Positions 1-10,976 of a DNA stretch of 64,000 nt are shown piece after piece; positions within the stretch are counted from its first letter, which is position 1, and each line of letters begins with the position of its first letter. A program made the translations under genes and the position numbers. The stretch is from Streptomyces rubradiris (GTDB lineage: Bacteria; Actinomycetota; Actinomycetes; Streptomycetales; Streptomycetaceae). The notes beneath the pieces are model-generated. The model saw only the letters and a list, made by a program, of their open reading frames with translations, searched no databases and was not told the DNA's origin. The DNA is taken from the NCBI RefSeq assembly GCF_016860525.1, contig NZ_BNEA01000015.1, positions 868,001 to 932,000 of the forward strand. Direction: 5' to 3'.

Positions 1-285
1 GTCGGTGAGCGGGCGGCCGGTGTCCGGGTCCCAGGCGAGGACGGTCTCGCCCTGGTTGGCGAGGCCGAGGGCGACGACGTCCTCGCCGGCCTCGGCGAGC
101 GCGCGCCGGCCGGCCTCGACCACCGAGTCGTACAGCTCGCCCGGGTCCGCCTCGACCAGGCCGCCGGGCAGGTGGCGGGGGCGCACCTCGGCGAAACCGG
201 TGCCGAGGACGCCGCGTTCGGGGCAGACGACGAGCGCCTTGGTGCCGGACGTGCCCTGGTCGACGGCGAGCACCGGCCCCGTCAT
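1..285 (-). CDS. FGGY-family carbohydrate kinase, N-terminal part (runs off left edge)
   Basis: Only about 95 codons are visible. FGGY kinases phosphorylate a sugar or polyol with ATP in the cytoplasm. The ATP-phosphate loop VDQGTSGTKAL lies at residues 8-18 and the conserved segment NQGETVLAWD at 77-86. The ATG at 285 opens directly onto the family's N-terminal strand, so the start is well placed. Substrate (xylulose, gluconate, glycerol or another) cannot be told from this portion. The gene is divergent from the next one, and two palindromes in the shared upstream gap may serve as operators. Confidence 0.85.
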   Translation of the reverse strand, partial: MTGPVLAVDQGTSGTKALVVCPERGVLGTGFAEVRPRHLPGGLVEADPGELYDSVVEAGRRALAEAGEDVVALGLANQGETVLAWDPDTGRPLTD

Positions 286-460
286 CGCGCGTCCTTTGCT
301 CCGGCCCTGAAGACCACTGCTGCGGCCCTGAAGATCACCGCGCCAGCCTGCCGTCGCGGCGGCCCGGCGTCAAGCTCTTCCGGCGGGGGCGCCGGCCCGT
401 CCCCACCGGCGGCCGGGCGCCGGGTCTTCCGCCTACCGCCGAGTAGGCCAACTGCCCATA

Positions 461-477
461 CCAAGTGTTTGACTTGG
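461..477. promoter_or_regulatory. Palindrome CCAAGT-N5-ACTTGG, candidate operator
   Basis: A perfect 6-bp inverted repeat with a 5-bp centre in the 313-bp gap between the divergent kinase and the gene at 599. It lies upstream of the kinase and would suit a dimeric sugar-responsive repressor. The binding protein is unknown. Confidence 0.4.
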
Positions 478-497
478 CAACAATGGAGAGGGAGAAA

Positions 498-516
498 GGT
501 CACCTCTATAGTGACC
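498..516. promoter_or_regulatory. Palindrome GGTCAC-N7-GTGACC, candidate operator
   Basis: A second perfect inverted repeat, 20 bp from the first, in the same divergent gap. The rest of 286-598 shows no convincing gene or RNA. Confidence 0.4.
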
Positions 517-598
517 GCCGACCACGCGAGACCGCTTCTTCACCGCCCAGGGGAGGGCCGTTGCTACGTCAGGTGCGCCGACGGCCGGGGGGCGGCTG

Positions 599-1585
599 AT
601 GGCCAGGGACGCGGCCCGCCCCTCCTACGACCCCGCCGGTCCCGACCACGCGTTGCGGGCCGCGCTCCAGGAGCTGCGCACCGGCCGCTGGATGGCCATG
701 CGCACCCTGCTGGCGGAGACGACCGAGTGGCCGCGCTGGACACAGCGCACGCAGGTCCTGGCGACGGCCGCGGCCGGCACCGACGTGGTGCGGGCCTGGC
801 TCGCCGAGGAGCCGGACAGCGCCCACGCGACGGTGATGCTCGCCCGGGTCGGCGTGGAGCGGGCGCTGCGGGCCCGGCGGGAGAGGCACCGGCGCACCCA
901 CGAGTTGTGGATCGAGGCGTGGGACGCGGCCCAGTCGGCCACCGTGGCCGCGCCCCGGGACCCGGTGCCCTGGGTGTGTCTGCTGGCCCTGGCCCAGCTC
1001 GATCCGGAGCAACGCTGGGAGGAGCACCGGGCCGCCCCGCCGGAGCCGATGCTGCCGCCGGGCCCCTGGGGGCTGCTGGCCGAGGCGGACCGGCGCGACC
1101 CGCTCAACCGCGAGGCCCACCACCGGATGCTCCAGTTCCTGTACGTGCGCGGCGGGCCGGGGCGGCTCACCGAGGCGTCCGGGTACGCGCAGTGGGCCGC
1201 GGGCCAGGCGCCGCCGGGCTCGGCGCTGCACCTGCTGCCGCTGTACGTGCGGGTGGAGCGTTACCGCCGGGACGGCGGGCAGGACGCGGCACTGGACCTG
1301 CACTGGGTGGGGGAGGAAGCGGCCCGGGAGGCGCGGCGGGCGCTGGAGTCCTGGTTCGACCGCACACGGCCCGGGGAGCGCGCGCTGCCGGACCTCAACC
1401 ACCTGGCCCACGCGCTGTGGGGTTCCCTCCAGTTCCGGGACGCGGCGCGGGTGTTCGAGGCGATCGGCCCCTACTTCACACCGCCGCCCTGGATGTACCG
1501 CACCCGGGACCGGGAGCGCGCGGCGGAGGTCTTCACGCAGGCCCGGGACCGCTGCCGGGCCGCCGCCGATGGCTCCGGTCCCTGA
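599..1585 (+). CDS. Uncharacterised actinomycete protein, 328 aa
   Basis: I do not recognise a named family. The protein is rich in Trp, Arg, Ala and Glu, has no signal peptide or membrane segment, and looks like helical repeats: many Ala/Leu helices with regularly spaced Trp and Arg (WAAGQAPPGSALHLLPLY; LAHALWGSLQFRDAARVFEA), resembling TPR-like scaffolds. Codon usage fits the host. ATG 599 is preceded only by a G-rich stretch, so the start is moderately certain; upstream in-frame sequence lacks protein-like character. Its neighbours (kinase, permease) give no clear link. Confidence 0.75.
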   Translation: MARDAARPSYDPAGPDHALRAALQELRTGRWMAMRTLLAETTEWPRWTQRTQVLATAAAGTDVVRAWLAEEPDSAHATVMLARVGVERALRARRERHRRTHELWIEAWDAAQSATVAAPRDPVPWVCLLALAQLDPEQRWEEHRAAPPEPMLPPGPWGLLAEADRRDPLNREAHHRMLQFLYVRGGPGRLTEASGYAQWAAGQAPPGSALHLLPLYVRVERYRRDGGQDAALDLHWVGEEAAREARRALESWFDRTRPGERALPDLNHLAHALWGSLQFRDAARVFEAIGPYFTPPPWMYRTRDRERAAEVFTQARDRCRAAADGSGP

Positions 1586-1647
1586 ACGCCGGGTAGCAGC
1601 ACGTCAGTTCGACACCGTTCGGCAACCACGATCCGGAGGTCCCCCGC

Positions 1648-3183
1648 GTGTCCCCCACCCCCGATCCCTCCCCCGTGCCCTCCCCCGGGCTGCCGCAGCA
1701 GGACGAGGAGCAGCGCCTGCGCGAACTCGGCTACCGGCCGGTGCTGGCCCGCCGGATGGGCGGCTTCGGCAACTTCGCGATCAGCTTCTCGGTGATCTCG
1801 ATCCTGTCCGGCTGCATGACCCTGTACGGCTTCGGGCTGAACACCGGCGGCCCGGCCGTGATGCTGTGGGGCTGGGCGGGCGTGGGCCTGTTCGTGCTGT
1901 GCGTCGGCCTCGCGCTCGCCGAGGTGACCAGCGCCTATCCGACCTCCGGCGCCCTGTACTACATGGCCGACCGGCTCGGCGGGCGGCGCTGGGGCTGGTA
2001 CACCGGCTGGCTGAACCTGCTCGGCCTGCTCGGCGCGATCGCCGGCATCGACTACGGCGCGGCCCTGTTCGCCGGGGCGTTCGCCAACCTCCAGTGGGGC
2101 TTCGTGCCGACGCCCGGCACGACCATGCTGATCTTCTGCGTCATCCTGCTGCTGCACGCGGTGCTGAACCTGTTCGGGGTGCGTCTGGTCAGCCTGCTGA
2201 ACTCGGTCAGCGTGTGGTGGCACCTGGCGGGCGTGGCGCTGATCGTGGGGGCGCTGGTGATCGTCCCGGACCGGCACCGGTCGGTGTCCTTCGTGTTCAC
2301 CGAGTTCGTCAACGAGACCGGCTGGGACAACCAGGTGTACGTGGCGGCGATCGGCCTGCTGCTCGCGCAGTACACCTTCTCCGGGTACGACGCCTCCGCC
2401 CACCTGTCGGAGGAGACCTCGCACGCCTCGGTGGCCGCCTCCCGGGGCATCGTCCGCGCCATCTGGGTGTCCTGGCTCGCGGGCTTCGTGCTGCTGGCCG
2501 GACTGACCTTCGCCATCCAGGACTACGACGCCACGCGCACCACGGACACCGGTGTGCCGCCCGCGCAGATCATGCTGGACGGCCTCGGCACCGACGGCGC
2601 GAGCGCCCTGCTGCTCGTCGTGATCGTCGCCCAGCTGTTCTGCGGGAACGCCGAGGTCGCCGCGGCCAGCCGGATGGTGTTCGCGTTCAGCCGGGACGGG
2701 GCGCTGCCCGGTTCGCACCTGTGGCGCAAGGTGAGCGGACGCACCCAGACGCCGGTCGCCGCCGTGTGGCTGTCGGTGAGCGTGGCGTGCGTGCTCGCGC
2801 TGCCGTCGCTGTACTCGGCGACGGCGTACAACGCGGTGACCGCCATCAACGTCATCGGCATCACCCCCGCCTACGCCATCCCCGTCCTGCTGCGGCTGCG
2901 CGCGGGCGACCGCTTCCGGCCCGGTCCGTGGCACCTGGGCCGCTGGAGCCGGCCGGTGGGGTGGATCGCGGTCGGGTGGGTGGCCTGTGTGACCGTCCTG
3001 TTCTGCCTGCCGCAGGCGTCACCGGTCACGGTGGGCACGATGAACTACGCCTCCGTCGCCCTCGCCGTGGTGCTGGTCCTCGCCACCGTCTGGTGGTTCG
3101 TCGCCCGCCGGTCGTACGGCACGCCCTCGGCCGCCTACGGCAGCGGCCGGGACCAGGCGGATTTCGCGGAGGGCATCGTCTGA
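1648..3183 (+). CDS. APC-superfamily amino acid permease (amino acid/choline type)
   Basis: A 511-residue inner membrane transporter with about 12 hydrophobic segments after a Pro-rich, cytoplasmic N-terminus. GGFGNFAISFSVISILSG at about 40-57 is the first transmembrane helix typical of the amino acid/choline (GABA permease-like) branch; SEETSHASVAASRGI in the middle is the conserved cytoplasmic loop of this branch. Likely imports an amino acid, choline or amine using a cation gradient. GTG 1648 has CGGAGG at 1636-1641 with good spacing. Substrate not determinable. Confidence 0.9.
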   Translation: MSPTPDPSPVPSPGLPQQDEEQRLRELGYRPVLARRMGGFGNFAISFSVISILSGCMTLYGFGLNTGGPAVMLWGWAGVGLFVLCVGLALAEVTSAYPTSGALYYMADRLGGRRWGWYTGWLNLLGLLGAIAGIDYGAALFAGAFANLQWGFVPTPGTTMLIFCVILLLHAVLNLFGVRLVSLLNSVSVWWHLAGVALIVGALVIVPDRHRSVSFVFTEFVNETGWDNQVYVAAIGLLLAQYTFSGYDASAHLSEETSHASVAASRGIVRAIWVSWLAGFVLLAGLTFAIQDYDATRTTDTGVPPAQIMLDGLGTDGASALLLVVIVAQLFCGNAEVAAASRMVFAFSRDGALPGSHLWRKVSGRTQTPVAAVWLSVSVACVLALPSLYSATAYNAVTAINVIGITPAYAIPVLLRLRAGDRFRPGPWHLGRWSRPVGWIAVGWVACVTVLFCLPQASPVTVGTMNYASVALAVVLVLATVWWFVARRSYGTPSAAYGSGRDQADFAEGIV

Positions 3184-3397
3184 GCGGCGCTGTGACGGGC
3201 GTCGCTCGGGCGGCACTTCGGCGGGCGCCGTTCCCGGTACGAACCGGCGTGCGGGATGCGGCAGGATGAACGAACGCGCCGGACCCCGGAGTTCCTCCGG
3301 CCGGCGCGGTCGCACATCCCGGACATCGAGCAGGTGACAACGTGACGAGACTTCACAACCGGCCTCCCGCAGCCGCCGAGCGCCCCGGAGGTGACCG

Positions 3398-4492
3398 GTG
3401 AACCGCGCGCTGACCCTGGACGACCTCGTCCTCGCCGGAATCGCCCTGGCGGCGGGCCTGACGCTCGCCTTCATGTCGCGCACCCTGCTGCGCTGGCTCG
3501 CGGGGCACGCCAAGCGGACCCGCTGGAGCGGGGACGACGTCATCGTGGACGCGCTGCGCTCGGTCGTGCCGTGGGCGGCCATCGCGGGCGGAGCGGCGGC
3601 GGCGACGGCCGTGCTGCCGCTGACCGGGACCGTCCAGCACCGCATCAACGAGGTGCTCCAGGTCTGGGTGATCGCCGTGGTGACCTTCTCCGCGGCCCGG
3701 GTCGTCGCCGGCCTGGTCCGCTCGGTCACCCAGTCCCGCTCGGGGGTGGCGGGTTCGGCGACCATCTTCGTCAACATCACCCGGGTGCTGGTGCTGGCCA
3801 TCGGCTTCCTGGTCGTCCTGCAGACGCTCGGCATCTCCATCGCGCCGCTGCTCACCGCCCTGGGCGTGGGCGGTCTGGCCGTCGCGCTGGCCTTGCAGGA
3901 CACGCTGGCCAACCTCTTCGCGGGCATCCACATCCTCGCCTCCAAGACCGTGCAGCCGGGCGACTACATCCGGCTGAGCAGCGGCGAGGAGGGCTATGTC
4001 GTCGACATCAACTGGCGCCAGACGACGGTCCGCCAGCTGTCGAACAACCTGGTGGTCATCCCCAACGGCCAGCTCGCCAAGGCCAACATGACCAACTACA
4101 CCCGGCCCGAGCAGGAGCTGACCGTGCTGGTGCAGGTCGGGGTGGGCTACGACTGCGACCTGGAGCACGTGGAGCGGGTGACGGCGGAGGTGGTCACGGA
4201 GGTGATGCGGGACGTCACGGGCGCCGTCCCCGACCACGAGCCCGCGATCCGCTTCCACACCTTCGGCGACTCGCGGATCGGCTTCACGGTGATCCTCGGC
4301 GTGGGCGAGTTCAGCGACCAGTACCGGATCAAGCACGAGTTCATCAAGCGCCTCCACCGCCGCTACCGCACCGAGGGCATCCGCATCCCGGCCCCCACCC
4401 GCACGGTGACCCTCCACCAGGGACCGGTGACCATCCCACAGCAGCGCAGCGGCGAGGACGTGGTGTCGGGGGTTCCTGGCGGGGCCGAGTAG
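3398..4492 (+). CDS. MscS-family mechanosensitive ion channel
   Basis: A 364-residue membrane protein. After three N-terminal helices, the pore-lining segment LGVGGLAVALALQDTLANLF (about 162-181) has the Gly/Ala-patterned MscS TM3, followed by the beta domain (PGDYIRLSSGEEGYVVDINW and the NNLVVIPNGQLAKA signature near 225) and the alpha/beta C-terminal domain. Such channels open under membrane tension and release solutes during hypo-osmotic shock. GTG 3398 follows GGAGGTGA with short spacing. Length is usual for small MscS homologues. Confidence 0.93.
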   Translation: MNRALTLDDLVLAGIALAAGLTLAFMSRTLLRWLAGHAKRTRWSGDDVIVDALRSVVPWAAIAGGAAAATAVLPLTGTVQHRINEVLQVWVIAVVTFSAARVVAGLVRSVTQSRSGVAGSATIFVNITRVLVLAIGFLVVLQTLGISIAPLLTALGVGGLAVALALQDTLANLFAGIHILASKTVQPGDYIRLSSGEEGYVVDINWRQTTVRQLSNNLVVIPNGQLAKANMTNYTRPEQELTVLVQVGVGYDCDLEHVERVTAEVVTEVMRDVTGAVPDHEPAIRFHTFGDSRIGFTVILGVGEFSDQYRIKHEFIKRLHRRYRTEGIRIPAPTRTVTLHQGPVTIPQQRSGEDVVSGVPGGAE

Positions 4493-4631
4493 GGCCGGGG
4501 GGAGGGTCGTAAAGGGGCAGGGCAGCGAAGACCGGGAGGAGGACCGTAGAGGGCTGGGGCCGGGGGCGAAGGCCGCCGGGCGGGATGGAGGGGCCGGGCC
4601 GAAAGTCGTCGGGGTCGTATGCTCGGGAGGC

Positions 4632-7320
<2,689 letters not shown>

Positions 7321-7340
7321 CGCCCGCGACACGCTGAGCA

Positions 7341-7376
7341 CCGCGCCCCGGACGGCACCGCCCGTCCGGGGCGCGG
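7341..7376. terminator. Hairpin terminator after icd
   Basis: A perfect 15-bp stem (7341-7355 with 7362-7376) and 6-nt loop begins 20 bp after the icd stop codon. There is no U-run, as is common for Streptomyces terminators. Confidence 0.75.
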
Positions 7377-7497
7377 TCATACGGGACACGGGCACGCCGG
7401 GGCGCACATCAGGGCGGGCGCGGTGCGTTGTCAGTGCCGTGTGGCACCGTGATCACGCACGACGCACGATGTCACCGACACGCCCCTGGAGCAGCCC

Positions 7498-8277
7498 GTG
7501 ACCTCCTTCGCCCTCCTGCCCGGTGCCCCCGACTCCCCCGTGCTGCTGCACGTGCCGCACTCCTCGCGGGCGATACCGGACGACGTGCGCGCCGGGATCG
7601 TGCTGGACGACGGCGGGCTGGAGCGGGAGCTGGACCACATCACGGACGCGCACACCGCCGAGCTGGCCGAGCGGGCCGCCGCGCTCGCCGGAATCCGGCC
7701 CTGGCGGTTCGTCAACCGGCTGTCGCGGCTGGTGGTGGACCCGGAGCGGTTCCCGGACGAGCGGGAGGAGATGGCGGCCGTCGGGATGGGCGCCGTGTAC
7801 ACGCGGACCACGCACCGGGCCCGGCTGCGGCCCGCGGACACCGACCCGGAGCCACTGCTGGCCCGGTACTTCCGGCCGTACGCGCAGGCCATGACCGAGG
7901 CGGTGGCCGGCCGGCTGGCCGCGACCGGGCGCGCCGTGATCATCGACGTGCACTCGTACCCCACCGAGCCGCTCCCCTACGAGTTGCACGGCACCGGCCC
8001 GCGCCCGCCGGTGTGCCTGGGCACGGACGCCTTCCACACCCCGCCCGCCCTGACCGGGGCCGCCCGCGAGGCGTTCGCCGGCTGCGGGGAGACGGGACTG
8101 GACAGCCCGTTCGCCGGGACGTACGTACCGCTGGACTTCTACGGCACGGACGCCCGGGTCGGCGCGCTGATGGTGGAGATCCGCCGGGACACGTACATGA
8201 CGGAGCCGGGCGGCCCGGCCGGTCCCGGCCTGGACCGCCTGGCCACGGCCCTGGCGAGGCTGGTCGACACGGTGTAG
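7498..8277 (+). CDS. N-formylglutamate amidohydrolase family protein
   Basis: A 259-residue cytoplasmic hydrolase of the HutG-type N-formylglutamate amidohydrolase family, which cleaves formate from N-formyl-L-glutamate at the end of one histidine degradation route. HVPHSS at 18-23 and DVHSYP at 150-155 carry the expected metal-binding His and Asp residues, with FVNRLSRLVVDPERFPDE between them. GTG 7498 has GGAG seven bases upstream. No other hut gene is nearby, so its physiological substrate is uncertain. Confidence 0.9.
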   Translation: MTSFALLPGAPDSPVLLHVPHSSRAIPDDVRAGIVLDDGGLERELDHITDAHTAELAERAAALAGIRPWRFVNRLSRLVVDPERFPDEREEMAAVGMGAVYTRTTHRARLRPADTDPEPLLARYFRPYAQAMTEAVAGRLAATGRAVIIDVHSYPTEPLPYELHGTGPRPPVCLGTDAFHTPPALTGAAREAFAGCGETGLDSPFAGTYVPLDFYGTDARVGALMVEIRRDTYMTEPGGPAGPGLDRLATALARLVDTV

Positions 8278-8299
8278 CCGGCGGCCGCGGCACGGTGTC

Positions 8300-8342
8300 G
8301 GCGGCGCGGGCCCCGGCCCGAAGGCACCAGTCCCGCGCCGCC
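8300..8342. terminator. Bidirectional hairpin between convergent genes
   Basis: An 11-bp perfect stem GGCGGCGCGGG (8300-8310) pairs with 8332-8342 in the 92-bp gap between convergent genes ending at 8277 and 8370. Confidence 0.55.
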
Positions 8343-8369
8343 GAGTGCCACGCCCGCGCCGCTGTCGCG

Positions 8370-8840
8370 TCAGGCCCGCAGCCACTCCGTCACGATCACC
8401 TCCGCGCCGGTGCGCAGCCGGAGGGCGAACGGGCCGGCGGGCGGCGGTCCGCCGGTGAACCGGCCGAGCGGGTCGGCGGTGAGCGGGCGGACGTGCCCCG
8501 GGCCGCCGAGGAGTTCGATCCGCGCCGACTGCGGCGGCAGCAACTGGCCGATCAGTCCGTCCCCGGTGACCTCCACGTCCACGGTCACCTCGCCCGCGCG
8601 GAAGGTGAGCATGCGCGGTGGGTCCATGGCGCCCCGGACCGGCAGGGCGTCCACGAGCGAGTCGAAGGTCAGCTCGGCGAGCCGGGCGTCCAGATCGTGC
8701 AGCGCGAACGCGTCCAGGGCCGACTGGAGCAGTTCGGCCGGGACCGGGTCCAGCACGGCGGCGGCCTGCCGCAGTTCCTCCTCCAGCAGCCCGTCCGCGA
8801 GTTCGTCCGGTTCCCCGGGCATCTCCTCGTCCCCGTTCAC
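8370..8840 (-). CDS. Uncharacterised partner protein of the ECF sigma factor
   Basis: A 156-residue acidic, soluble protein of unknown function. An N-terminal helical part (LEEELRQAAAVLDPVPAELLQSALDAF) is followed by a beta-rich part (MLTFRAGEVTVDVEVTGDG ... RIELLGG ... RTGAEVIVTEW) that reads like an Ig or carbohydrate-binding fold. The GTG start (8840) overlaps the sigma factor stop as GTGA, so the two are translationally coupled. It is in the place where an anti-sigma factor would sit but has no membrane segment and no recognisable zinc anti-sigma motif. Role in the sigma/S8/CHAT module is inferred from position only. Confidence 0.8.
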   Translation of the reverse strand: MNGDEEMPGEPDELADGLLEEELRQAAAVLDPVPAELLQSALDAFALHDLDARLAELTFDSLVDALPVRGAMDPPRMLTFRAGEVTVDVEVTGDGLIGQLLPPQSARIELLGGPGHVRPLTADPLGRFTGGPPPAGPFALRLRTGAEVIVTEWLRA

Positions 8841-9412
8841 TGCGCACCTCGCGCGTCCATCCGGGCCCGCAGCCGGCGCAGACAGCGCTGGCGCAGCGGG
8901 CCGATGCTGCCGACCGCGATGCCGAGCGCGGCCGAGATCTCCCCGTAGCTGGGCGGCGGCGAGGCCATCAGCACGCGCAGCAGCTGCCGGCAGCGCTCGC
9001 CCAGTCCGTCCAGTTCCTGCCACAGCCGGCGGACCCGCTCGGCCCGGTCCGCCGCCTCCTCCGAGTCGATCAGCGACTCCTCCGGGGTGCGCTCCTCGCT
9101 GGCCCGGTCCAGCACCCGCGGATCGTCGGTCAGGGTCAGCCGGGCCAGGCCCTTGAGCACCTTCAGGCACTCGTGCCGGGCGGTACTGGCCAGCCAGGCA
9201 CCGGCCTTGTCGGGCTCCCGGATGCGGCCGAGGTGCTGGGCGAAGCGGAACCACACGGTCTGGAAGACCTCGTGCCCGTCGGACTCCGAGAGCCGGTGCG
9301 CGCGCACCACCGACCACACCAGCGGGCTCAGCCCTTCCACCAGCGTTTTCCAGGCCGCGGCGTCCCCGTCGACGGCGGACCGGACCAGCGCGCCGACCTC
9401 TGTTCGGTCCAC
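8837..9412 (-). CDS. ECF-type RNA polymerase sigma factor
   Basis: A 191-residue sigma factor of sigma-70 family, ECF size. Region 2 includes SDGHEVFQTVWFRFAQHLGRI (about 44-64) and KAGAWLASTARHECLKVLKG; region 4 has SYGEISAALGIAVGSIGPLRQRCLRRLRA near the C-terminus, the helix-turn-helix that reads the -35 element. GTG 9412 was chosen because AAGGGG lies seven bases upstream; an in-frame ATG at 9475 lacks such a site. It is followed by the coupled gene at 8370 and preceded on the same strand by the S8 peptidase gene, 59 bp away. Confidence 0.9.
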   Translation of the reverse strand: MDRTEVGALVRSAVDGDAAAWKTLVEGLSPLVWSVVRAHRLSESDGHEVFQTVWFRFAQHLGRIREPDKAGAWLASTARHECLKVLKGLARLTLTDDPRVLDRASEERTPEESLIDSEEAADRAERVRRLWQELDGLGERCRQLLRVLMASPPPSYGEISAALGIAVGSIGPLRQRCLRRLRARMDARGAQ

Positions 9413-9471
9413 GACTCCACCCCTTGTGTACGGCACGCCATCGTACGCCGTGCCGCGCAGGGTCCCGGCGC

Positions 9472-10899
9472 TCATACCGGCAGCGCCGGGATCGCGGCCG
9501 GTACGGGGCGCCACGTGGGCGGGCGGAGCGCCGGAGCGCACGCCCCGCGTACCTCGGCCCGGTCCGCGGTGGCCGCCAGCAGCGCGGCGCCGGCCGCCCG
9601 CGGGTCGCGTTCCCGGTACCGGGTCATCCGGTCGGCGACGAGCCCCGCGACCACCGGGGTGGCGAACGAGGTGCCGCTCCACTGCGCCGGCCCCTCGAAC
9701 ATCACCTGGTCCGGTTTGCCGCCCGTGCTCGTCAGGCCCTCGCTCAACACGCCGGTGTGCGGCGGGTGCTGGCAGGTGCACAGGTAGGCGTCGGGGCCGA
9801 ACCGGCAGGAGTCGTAGGTGGAGTGCTGGTAGACGTACGGCACCGGGGCCCGGAAGCCGGTGAGGGCGCTGGTGAGGCGCTCGCCGGGGGCGTACGCCCG
9901 TACCCAGGGACCGTGGTTGCTGAAGCAGGCCCCGCCCTCGCCGTCCGCGCGCAGCGCCCCGACCGACAGCACGCTGCGGGCGTACTCGGGCAGCCCGGCG
10001 TAGGCGGCGGGCCAGAACGGGGTGGCGCTGCCGTTGTTGCCGGCCGCGGCGACCAGCAGGGTGCGCTGGCCGCGCAGTTCCCGCATGAACGCGTCCAGTC
10101 CGATCAGACCGTCGGCGTCCTCGCTGGGCGTGCCGGCCGACAGGCTGATGATGTCCGGCCAGCCGTCCCGGTCGACCGCCTCGAACAGCAGCGCGCCGAA
10201 CTCCGACTCCAGCACGGCGCCCGCGTCGCTGAGCGTTCCCCGCACGGTGATGTCGGTGTTGGGCGCGACGGCGGCGAGGATGCCGGCGATGAACGTGCCG
10301 TGGCCGACGTACTGGCGCAGCACGCCGTCGGCGTCGGTCTCGGCGCGCTGGACGTCGCCGGTGGTGTGGGCGAGCAGCGGGCAGCAACGGTGGTCGTGCA
10401 CCAGGCCGGTGTCGACCACGAGGACGCCGACCGCGGTGGCCGGGTCGTGACGGCCCTGGGCGGGGGCCGGGTTGGCGGATTCGGCGCGCGGGACGGGCAC
10501 CGGCTCGTCGCCGGGGCAGGCGTTGACCGCGATGTGCATGACGTGGTTGCGTCCGGCCAGCCGGCGGCCCCGCCGGTCCTCGGCCTGCCGGACGGCGTGC
10601 AGGGCGTGCGGCACGGTGTCCTCGCCCTCGGCCGGGTCGCCGACCCGGATCCGGGTCACGCCGGTGCGGCCGGTCTGCGGGCCCTCGCGGCGTACGTGGT
10701 CGGGGACGAGACCCTGGGTCTCGGTGAAGTGGGTGCGCACGGCGTCCTCGACGAACGGGGCCTCCTCGCCGTCCCGGACGAGGACGACGCCCTTCTCGTA
10801 GAGGAAGCCCGCCGAGTCGTCCGGTCCCATGGTCAGCGGGACGTCCGGCAGGGCGCGCTGGATGTGCTGGAACTGCTCGTGGAAACGCTGTGGTGCCAC
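9472..10899 (-). CDS. S8 family serine peptidase (subtilisin-like), no export signal
   Basis: A 475-residue subtilase. The catalytic triad is complete: Asp163 in VVDTG, His200 in GHGTF, Ser411 in SGTSFATP, with the oxyanion Asn289 in AAGNNG. Residues 1-120 form an extra N-terminal domain without homology I recognise. No signal peptide is present, so it should act in the cytoplasm. A Cys pair-rich insertion (CRFGPDAYLCTC, about 365-376) lies before the Ser block. GTG 10899 has GGGGGAGGA seven bases upstream. It is divergent from the TPR-CHAT gene, sharing a 77-bp promoter region. Confidence 0.93.
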   Translation of the reverse strand: MAPQRFHEQFQHIQRALPDVPLTMGPDDSAGFLYEKGVVLVRDGEEAPFVEDAVRTHFTETQGLVPDHVRREGPQTGRTGVTRIRVGDPAEGEDTVPHALHAVRQAEDRRGRRLAGRNHVMHIAVNACPGDEPVPVPRAESANPAPAQGRHDPATAVGVLVVDTGLVHDHRCCPLLAHTTGDVQRAETDADGVLRQYVGHGTFIAGILAAVAPNTDITVRGTLSDAGAVLESEFGALLFEAVDRDGWPDIISLSAGTPSEDADGLIGLDAFMRELRGQRTLLVAAAGNNGSATPFWPAAYAGLPEYARSVLSVGALRADGEGGACFSNHGPWVRAYAPGERLTSALTGFRAPVPYVYQHSTYDSCRFGPDAYLCTCQHPPHTGVLSEGLTSTGGKPDQVMFEGPAQWSGTSFATPVVAGLVADRMTRYRERDPRAAGAALLAATADRAEVRGACAPALRPPTWRPVPAAIPALPV

Positions 10900-10933
10900 G
10901 TGTTGTCCTCCCCCGTAGACGGCGCTACGACAG

Positions 10934-10963
10934 TTGAGAGTCGCGGGACCGTCGTCTGATACA
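10934..10963 (+). promoter_or_regulatory. Possible promoter for the CHAT gene
   Basis: TTGAGA at 10934-10939 is followed 17-18 bp later by TGATACA. The -10 match is poor. It lies in the 77-bp divergent gap and would place the start of transcription a few bases before the ATG. Confidence 0.25.
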
Positions 10964-10976
10964 GCCGGCTACTACC

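Noticed and set aside
1471..2934. Long minus-strand reading frame opposite the permease
   Set aside because: Composition is His/Gln/Arg/Gly-rich shadow of the plus-strand GC-rich gene; no motifs or ribosome site.
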